Shown here piece after piece: positions 56,888 to 64,000 of a stretch of 64,000 nucleotides of DNA. The first letter of the stretch is position 1, and the number at the start of each line of letters is the position of its first letter. The stretch covers positions 496,001-560,000 of the forward strand of contig JBAMJR010000004.1 in assembly GCA_038501785.1 (NCBI GenBank), written 5' to 3'. The notes under the pieces were generated by a model. That model did not search any database, was not told where the DNA came from, and saw only the letters and a list, made by a program, of their open reading frames with translations. The stretch is from Myoxocephalus aenaeus. Taxonomy: Eukaryota > Chordata > Actinopteri > Perciformes > Cottidae. The translations under genes were made by a program, and so were the position numbers.

Positions 56888-58268
56888 CAGTGGTGTATAG
56901 TAACGAAGTAGAAATACTTCGTTACTGTACTTAAGTAGTTTTTTGGGATATCTGTACTCTACTTTACTATTTATATTTCTGTTTACTTTTACTTTTACTT
57001 CACTACATTTTGCAAAGAAAACTGATACTTTTACTCCGATACATTTCCCCTGAAACCTTCGTTACTCGCTACAAAATCAAATCTATCTCTAGAAAGAAAG
57101 AAAAACACATCCGGGACTGTGGTGGAACACAGACTCCACGAAGCAGGTTTTGCGAATCACAATATTATGCATTAGCCCTCTACATCCTCTAGTCCAGCGC
57201 TCCCAAACCTTTATGCGCCACAGACCGGTTACGTGAAGACCAAACTGTCACGGACCGGTCCGACCTCGGAGAGACAGGAGACAACGACACCTGACGTGTG
57301 TTCGTTATGTCCAGTCTACTCCTAACTAAACCTTTAGTCCAGTCTACTGACTCTACTGCTAACTAAACCTTTAGTCCAGTCTACTGACTCTACTGCTAAC
57401 TAAACCTTTAGTCCAGTCTACTGCTTAACTTATAACGCGCTGCACAAAGACAGGATGTTGAAATGAAAGCAGGTTTTCATGCTTTTTTGGCGATCTCAGG
57501 ATACTTTGCCTTGGTTTTAATCCAGATCACCGGCAGAGTTGAAACAGATTTAAGTTTCATTTTTAGGGTAACGTGACATATTGACATGTGTCAAGAGGTT
57601 CCGTCTGAGGTCACCACAGACGGATGTATCTGGTCATTTTTCACAATAAAACATTTTTCCGGACTTTTTTAATTTAACTTACATTTTTCATTCATTCTTT
57701 CTGTGCGGCCCAGTACCAAGGGGCCTGGTATCAAGGGCCCCACGGTCCGGTACCAAGGGACCCGGTACCAAGGGGCCCGGTACCAAGGGACCCACGGACT
57801 GTTACCGGGCAGAATGAGCATACTTATAACCACACTGTTACAACTCCTTCATAGTGTCATATTGCTTTTTGGAGAATTACGATGATAAGTTCATAGTAGA
57901 TGCAAAAGTATACTTAGGTACAATATATTATGTTGAACATAATATATATGGTTATTTTATCAACACAACTCCTTGTCCTTGGTCACGGTGGCCACAGCAC
58001 TTAAAAGAATAAACTTCATAATTCTAAAAATTCTGACCCATTGCTTTTTTATTAAAAGCATGTACTTGTACTTTTACTTTCAATACTTAAGTACATTTTA
58101 TATCAGAAAAATACTTTTGATACTTAAGTACAGAAAATATCAGATACTTTAAGACTTTTACTCAAGTAGTATTTTAATAGGTGACTTTTACTTTTACTGG
58201 AGTAATTTTCCAGTAAAGTATCTTTACTTTTACTCAAGTACGGCTTTTGGGTACTTTATACAACACTG
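56888..58268. mobile_element. hAT-type element (1381 bp) with perfect 8-bp duplication
   Basis: It begins CAGTGGTGTATAGTAACG and ends ACTTTATACAACACTG. The flanks are GTTATATT at 56880-56887 and 58269-58276, a perfect match. Both ends are rich in ACTTTTACTTAAGTA-like sequence, as in a very common fish hAT family. A second element-like segment is nested at about 57195-57810. Confidence 0.92.
57195..57810. repeat. nested hAT-like fragment with two short tandem arrays
   Basis: It starts CAGCGCTCCCAAACCTTTAT with GCGCCACAGACCGGTT, a typical hAT-end pattern. It then contains three 37-bp units (TTTAGTCCAGTCTACTG repeated from about 57311) and a run of GGTACCAAGGGxCCC units at 57713-57800. I could not find its right terminus or a target duplication. 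Confidence 0.6.
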
Positions 58269-58967
58269 GTTATATTGATCAAACTCTGGTTATGTAGTGG
58301 ACGAGACCAAGTTAGGAAAGCAGGCACAAACTGTGAAGAAACTGCTGGTGTTTATATGGTTAACTCCGTGAAGTACAGAAAGGAAGATTTCCATTGGCTG
58401 GGTTGCACGCTGTAGTGAGAGCTCTAGTGTTTCATTGAGTCAGAGGGCCATCCCTCGGAGCACAGCTCCAGCCCCTTCATCTGGTTCTATTTAAGGCCTC
58501 TAGTGCCGACTCTTATGATTGGCGTTCACAACCCCCTACTCTTCCTTCAGCTCCAGCCCCAACTGAGGAGAAGGAGGCTTTTAAGCAGATGGTTTATTTT
58601 CCAGGGGAAACCATTTCTTTCTCCCACTCTACTGTCCTGTCCTCAGCTGGCTTTAGCTCACTTTTCTATCACTTCTACAGCTACTCCTGCTTTCTCACCG
58701 CTGCTGCTCTCTCCACTGTGTTAATGTGACTACCGGCATCTACTGACCCGGCCCAGCTTTGTCGGACTATCAGGATGAGGCCCCTTCAGTAACACAGAAT
58801 GGATTTTCTGCGCTTGACTGCTTGATCCTTGACTTTTTGGAGGGAGATTCCTTTCCTAGACTTTCAGCATCTCCATTGCCCTCGTTGTTGGGCTGGAGGG
58901 GGATGCAGCTCTATGGCTAGACTCTCAGGAAGATGCACTGAGCCCTGTGAATATTGTGATTGGCTGA

Positions 58968-59073
58968 GCTCTACAGACAAAGTGGCCTATGGCACAACAA
59001 GTGCCCAGCAGTCGTTCTCGTGGACCTATGGCTGGCAGCTGGCTGACAGCATGTTTTTTCCCATCAACCCCAG
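58968..59073 (+). promoter_or_regulatory. candidate alternative 5' exon joined to exon 7 (PX-less start)
   Basis: The reading frame of exon 7 stays open upstream of its acceptor to 58968. It contains ATG at 58989 and would add MAQQVPSSRSRGPMAGSW and 10 further residues before GLDASDPM. SH3PXD2A is known to make short isoforms that lack the PX domain from internal promoters, so a start here is plausible. About 500 bp upstream is a TATA-like TATTTAAGG (58489). The acceptor AG at 59072-59073 would be unused in such a transcript. No transcript evidence is available, and the open frame is short. Confidence 0.3.
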
Positions 59074-59202
59074 GTCTGGACGCTTCGGATCCCATGCTTC
59101 TGGATCAGTATGTGGTGGTGGCCAGTTACGAGAAACAAGAGCCTGCAGAAATCAGCCTTCAAGCGGGCGAGGTGGTCGACGTCATTGAAAAGAGCGAGAG
59201 TG
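59074..59202 (+). CDS. sh3pxd2a: SH3PXD2A-like exon 7, first SH3 domain (N-terminal half)
   Basis: The exon is 129 bp with acceptor AACCCCAG and donor GTGAGT, phase 1 to 1. After GLDASDPMLLDQ it encodes YVVVASYEKQEPAEISLQ, then AGEVVDVIEKSESG. This is the N-terminal half of the first SH3 domain: the ALYDY-equivalent strand, the acidic RT loop, the n-Src loop and the DVIEKSESG turn. The conserved WW that follows is in the next exon, which I did not find in 59203-64000, so it lies beyond the window. SH3-1 and SH3-2 together form the tandem module compared with p47phox. Confidence 0.95.
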
Positions 59203-62200
59203 GTGAGTAATCAAAACAAAAGCTCAACAAAGACATGTTGAGCAGGAAAAGGCAGCATGCATGTTGTGTGAATTTCAGACACAAACAAAGTCCATAGTTT
59301 CTCAAACATGCTGCCCTTTTCCCTAACTCTACCCTCTCACCTCCTTTGTCCACAGCTAGCTGTTACTTAGCCCCATCTGGAGGCTCACTTTGGCCTCCAG
59401 TCAGCCCTGTTTTTTCCCACTGTTGGTTTAGGCCGGGGGCCAGAATGTTGCCTCTAGCAAGAGGAATGTCTTCCAGACTCATATTAATTATTGCACCTCA
59501 CTTAAATGAAAAGCCAGCAAGCCATGCCGGATTTTCATATGCCAGCTGCGGAGATTCCTTAGTCAGCTGTTTAACCTCTGGAAAGAGCTTGCAAACAGCA
59601 CAAAGATCATGTTTTAGAATATGTGACTCAGTTTGACAATATTTAATATTGAATGAGTTACTAGCATGATGACGTGAAGCACAACTTCATGCTGTAATGC
59701 CTCCCAGAACATTAATTTATTTTGGGTGGATGAATAGCTTTTATTTTAAAGGCAAATTTGCCATATGAAGCATGAGAGTGACCAGAGAGATATAGGGCCA
59801 GTAACAGGGTCTGACATTCAGATTTAATGTTCAGTAATTCAGTGTGCTGAGACAGTAAAACACTAATAGGACTCATGTGTGCTTCAGCGGGCGGATGGGG
59901 ATGGAGGAAACGGTGACCAGGAAGGCAATTGGATTTGGGTTTCATGATGGGTGTGAGTGAAACGCCATGCCACACTGGCCTTAAGGAAGAGGGTCTGTAG
60001 AGTAAGATTGCTTTGAAGTGTCACGTGTCCTGCCTTCGGGTTCATGTATTTATTTTCACTCCCTGCTCCAGTAGGATTTCAACCCAATGGGGAGCCACAA
60101 TGCGGCGGATCCTCCAACACCTTGAAGTCCTTTTATCAGGGGGCCTTATATGAGAGCTTTCCTCCATTAAGTTGAACTGCATAGTCCTGTGCTTTTAAGT
60201 AGAGGCCCCTTCACTTTTGTATTTCAGCTGACCACTGTGCAAAGTTACAGTGCTTGATGTGTGTGTTGATGATCCATGCAAAATGTGAAACCCGTGCACT
60301 CCAATGGTTATGATTTCCAGGCTTCCGTGTTATTACCGTAGTTTCCATGTTATTATTGCTTTGTTTCATCCTCTTGTCTGGCGCAAAGACTATATTATGT
60401 TGCCACTCTCACTCCAGTCCATTCATTCATCTCTGGTTTGGTTGTTTTTTTCACAGGGTTTCTAAAACGCAAAACAGTAGACTCCAGGCTCCTTAAAACA
60501 CCTCCTAAGGCTATTTGACAGTTTTATTACACACTGACGGACACTTTCACAGAGATCTGAAGTAAATAGAGCCCCCAACCCCTACAACTCGCTATGGTGA
60601 CTGTTTCCAGCAGCACAGCTAGCATTTAACTGAAATCTCAACACCTCCTGCAATGGAAGTTGCCTAAATCTGCTCCATTTGGCTGGGTGACATCACTCCA
60701 AATCCCTTTTGCCAATACTAACAAGACCAGGTGTGTGCTAAGAAGATTTCAGAGCTCATTTGATTTAGCATCCATTTCCTTTCAGGATAAATACAAAACC
60801 CTGTAATAGTTTCTGACAGCTTGATTGGTATATTACACAGCTAAGTAGTATATGCTGCATTAGAGGCACTAAAAGGTGTCTATTACACTTGTAATGATAA
60901 AAGGTTTGTATGGATTTTTTTTAGACTTCAGCTATAGTTACATGTTTTCCTTTTAAAGCCAATAACATTTAAACTGGCTTGTGTTCCCCCTGCAGTCTTT
61001 GGATCCGGTGGTGTAGAAAATATCTGCCATATCTGTCATATTGCCAAGTAATCAGCATTGTGTGTCTGGCTGGTTTTGGATGAGGTTTATTTTACACAAA
61101 GGTGTGATGGTATGAGAGAACAGGGACATGTCTACTTTACAAATGGAAAACTACAGCTCTGTATTATTTTAGCCATTCACCCCAGTTCTTCTACAGAAGT
61201 CCTACTGTTAAAGCTACTGTACCATAGACTTTGGCTGTGACTGCTGCCCAGTGCAGTTATCAACTTTTCCTTACCTTGGATTAGATAATATATGCTTTTG
61301 ACAGGGCAGTGAATCTAGGTCAGACCTATAAGAGAGCTCAGCTTTCTCCACTTTTCCAGCCTGCTGTTCAGAGCCAAGGCAATGTTTTCCATTGCAGTGC
61401 CTTGACGATACAGTTTGTGTCTTGGCCTTTGTTTCAGTTGATACAGTACTTTGTATTGTTTTCTGTTGGGTTTGAACTCTGTGCAGTATGCGGATGATCA
61501 ACAGGGTAGCCCAATGTTTGCTTGATGTTCAGTTGTAGCATTCAGTTTTTCAGGAATAATACTTGGATAAAAAAAAAAATGCATGGCTTCATCTCAAGCA
61601 GCAAATATTACAGAAGTTACAATTTAATATTGTCAAAATAACAAAAATTGGTTTATTTTTTATTCTGTCCTCGGTCCCTCTGCAGCTATTTTATTTGTCT
61701 GTTTTATGAGAGTTTGCCAGTGGGAGATGCTGGCTCCGGAGGAGAGAGTAGTGCAATGGGAAACTCAGGGAGAAAATGGAAAAAGCCATTTCCTGCCAAA
61801 GTCAGTGGTTCAGAGAAGTTGGTTCATTATAATGGCTTAATGGATCCTCCAGGATGCCTCCTCAGTTTACACTATATTGGAGAGATGTTAACCAAAGCTA
61901 AGCTAGCAGCCTTGTTGGGCAGTTCAAGTGCTCTGTATTCAGTGGTTTAAACTTTGCTCCTTCATGGAGTAGTATGTAGGATAGGAAAAATAATTTGCAG
62001 CTTGTTTGCCGACACCTCAAGGGCAGCGTTGAGCATGTTGTGCCCAGTGTTGTTGAGGAAATCTCTCTCTGTGGACCACTCAGGGTTTAACTTGTCTCCA
62101 TTCCAAGTCGACATCAGCCTCTATAAATTATAATCTGCCAAATCAACTCCAGGAATACATGTCTGTTTTGGAGAGGCCAGCACACATCCGACAGTGCCTC

Positions 62201-64000
62201 ATGCTCCCCCAGTACAGTATGTATTATATCTCTACTGCTCCACCTAGATTACTTAAGCAGGGTGGAGTGAGTGGAATTTCAGGAGGAGCCTGAATAGTCA
62301 CAGTAATCTTATCTGTATAAAATTGCCCTTTTTGTCTTCACAAACCCTAATGATTTTAAGTTTGACAAATGTGAGCCATAGAGTAGCTGGAAGGTAACAG
62401 TGGGATCCTGCAGGTGATGATTGACTTCCTGTCTGAAAGCCCAAAGAGACGGCTGGAGTACTATCCTGGCAGATTAAGCAGGTCTGGTCCTCAGCGTGGC
62501 ATGATGGATGTGCAGGATGTCTTTTCTACCTTTACATGGAGAAAAAAAAAGTACCAAGGCAATAAATGTCTCAGCTCTCCGTCTTCAGGCTAAAAGGAAA
62601 ATGATCTCAGAGCACAGCTCAGCGGGAGCTCCATGTTCAGAGAGGCAGATTATTTTTGAGTATACTCCGAGAGCACAGAAAAATACAACACACAACAACA
62701 ACACAGGTACAGATAACTACTGGATTATTAATCAAATTATTTTAGTTATTTTTTATTTTTTTTAGCCATGCTAGCAGCTAGCTGAAATACTACTGTGTCT
62801 AAGTGCAGCCTCACAGAGCTTCTAGCAAAGCTGTCGACTCTTGTTTGAGCTATAGACAAAAGCAGAGAAGAAATTACCTCAGGAAAGGTAATGAACTAAG
62901 TATACCCTTGAAGTCTGCAGTATTCACTAGTTCATCTGGGACCCGCTCCTCGGTTCTCGTATTCAGCTGCACATATTACAATTTACTAGAATGACCAGCT
63001 GACTTTCTTCGTATGTTCGATATTAGCACCACCAAAAGGTGTGTTGCCATATCATTCAGGTAGTTAATGAGACAACTGCAAATTCTTTTGCAGATTTTAG
63101 CATCAATGGTTCCTGCAAGTGTGACAGCTGCCTGTTTTAAATTGAACTAAATTGCATGTATACTGGTGGTTCCACATTTTCTGTCTCTGATAGGCAGGAG
63201 GATTAAAAACAAGGTCAGTGTTGAGATTCTAGCGCTGCTTGTGCTCAAACCCTCAGTTTCCCTGTTTGGTATGTGCAGTTTCAGCAAGAACATGTTTCTA
63301 TGTATAAAAGAGGAAAAACCCTTTAATTCTTGTCAGCGAACCACCAAAGACATGATACAGACAACTTTGCCAAGTGTAAAATTTATTTTTTAAGCTGAAT
63401 TTGCAGCAGCAGATGGAAGATACATTATCCACTCATAGTAATCCCCATCTACCGCATTCTTTCATTTTACCATAGGAAGCTCTAATGGCCGTCTCAAGAA
63501 ATCAACCTTATCCTGTATTTTTAGATATGGAAACTCAAATGGGAGGTTTGTAACTGTATTTTGAACATAGGCTTCTGCTACTTTATTTCCCTGCATCTTG
63601 TCAAAGAGAAATTCAGGCAGAGGAGATGAAGAACAGGAGCGATAACAGTATTTAAGAGCACAAATATAGTGTACAGAAATCGGTCTGTGGTGCCAAAAAG
63701 GTGCCTCTGTCTCACCCAGAAATTGACCATTGAGTTATACCAGTATTTTAAGGGGTGGTCTGTCCGACCCTCAAGGACGGCTGTGTCTCCAAATCAGTGG
63801 AGCCTAGAGAGCACACAAGCTGGAGGCCATAGCTTAGTTCAGACCATGAGGGGATCCTTTCAGAGGCTGGGAGGGAGAGAAGGTTGTTCCTTAGGTCAAC
63901 ATCAGCTCTTGAAAGTTGTGTTGTGCCATTTTTGGTTCCCCCGCCTCGTACCACAGCCACCCAGGTAATTGGAACGCAGTGTTTTATGAAAACTGAAAAT
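59203..64000 (+). other. intron 7, continuing past the window
   Basis: Begins GTGAGT. No further exon coding for the SH3 WWF sequence, and no mobile element, could be recognised in this 4.8-kb stretch. Confidence 0.7.

Larger units (their letters stand above)
49968..59073 (+). other. intron 6
   Basis: A 9.1-kb intron. It holds two abutting palindromes (54838-54895), a TG array, the hAT element 56888-58268 and a candidate alternative first exon at its 3' end. The 50-54.8 kb part shows nothing else recognisable. Confidence 0.8.

Noticed and set aside
58829..59188. 119-codon plus-strand frame overlapping exon 7
   Set aside because: It reads exon 7 out of frame. The in-frame candidate start is the separate ATG at 58989.
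61648..61950. 100-codon plus-strand frame in intron 7
   Set aside because: It does not contain the SH3 continuation expected after exon 7 and has no recognisable domain.

Overview
This is vertebrate nuclear DNA, most likely from a teleost fish. The evidence is a spliced gene with GT-AG introns and large introns, a single-exon-type glycosyltransferase, and a dense load of fish-typical repeats: BEL/Pao, Ty3/Gypsy, Rex1-like and L2-like LINEs, many hAT-type elements with 8-bp target duplications, a piggyBac-type element with TTAA, and long AT and CA arrays. I see no prokaryotic gene organisation, CRISPR array or RNA gene.

Layout. 1-7214 holds a BEL/Pao retrotransposon on the minus strand. Its pol frame is open from 2084 to the window edge. 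Its gag is split by a 3.7-kb piggyBac-like element (2896-6630, TTAA on both sides), which carries a 190-bp tandem repeat, and that array is split in turn by a hAT element (3809-5276). 7862-16770 is a degenerate minus-strand Ty3/Gypsy element with LTR sequence at both ends and a His-tRNA-type primer site. A 5'-truncated LINE (14209-15813) has inserted in its gag. 16771-17904 is the probable promoter and 5' UTR region of the main gene.

17905 to the right edge is the 5' half of one plus-strand gene, an SH3PXD2A (Tks5)-like scaffold. Seven coding exons are recognisable (17905, 32761, 38603, 43817, 44749, 49936 and 59074). All have consensus splice sites and phases that agree throughout. Exons 1-6 encode the PX domain and linker; exon 7 starts the first SH3 domain, and the rest lies beyond the window.

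Intron 1 (14.8 kb) contains an antisense gene, a b3gnt3-like beta-1,3-N-acetylglucosaminyltransferase (24379-25549, minus). It sits in a locally repeated block. A sister copy at 18.6-21.5 kb has lost its catalytic exon by deletion, and a third partial copy lies at 29.4-30.7 kb. Two hAT elements in this block have matching empty sites in the sister copy. Intron 3 contains three hAT-type elements stacked end to end in what looks like one original 8-bp target. Intron 6 has another hAT element and a pair of abutting long palindromes. Just before exon 7 there is an open frame with an ATG in frame with the SH3 domain, a candidate start for a PX-less isoform.

The host genes do not form a pathway together: one is a cytoplasmic adhesion/invadopodium scaffold, the other a Golgi glycosyltransferase nested inside it. 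Most of the remaining sequence is a record of successive transposon insertions. I found nothing that I would call a new biological system with confidence; the nested structures and the candidate alternative start are the points most worth checking.
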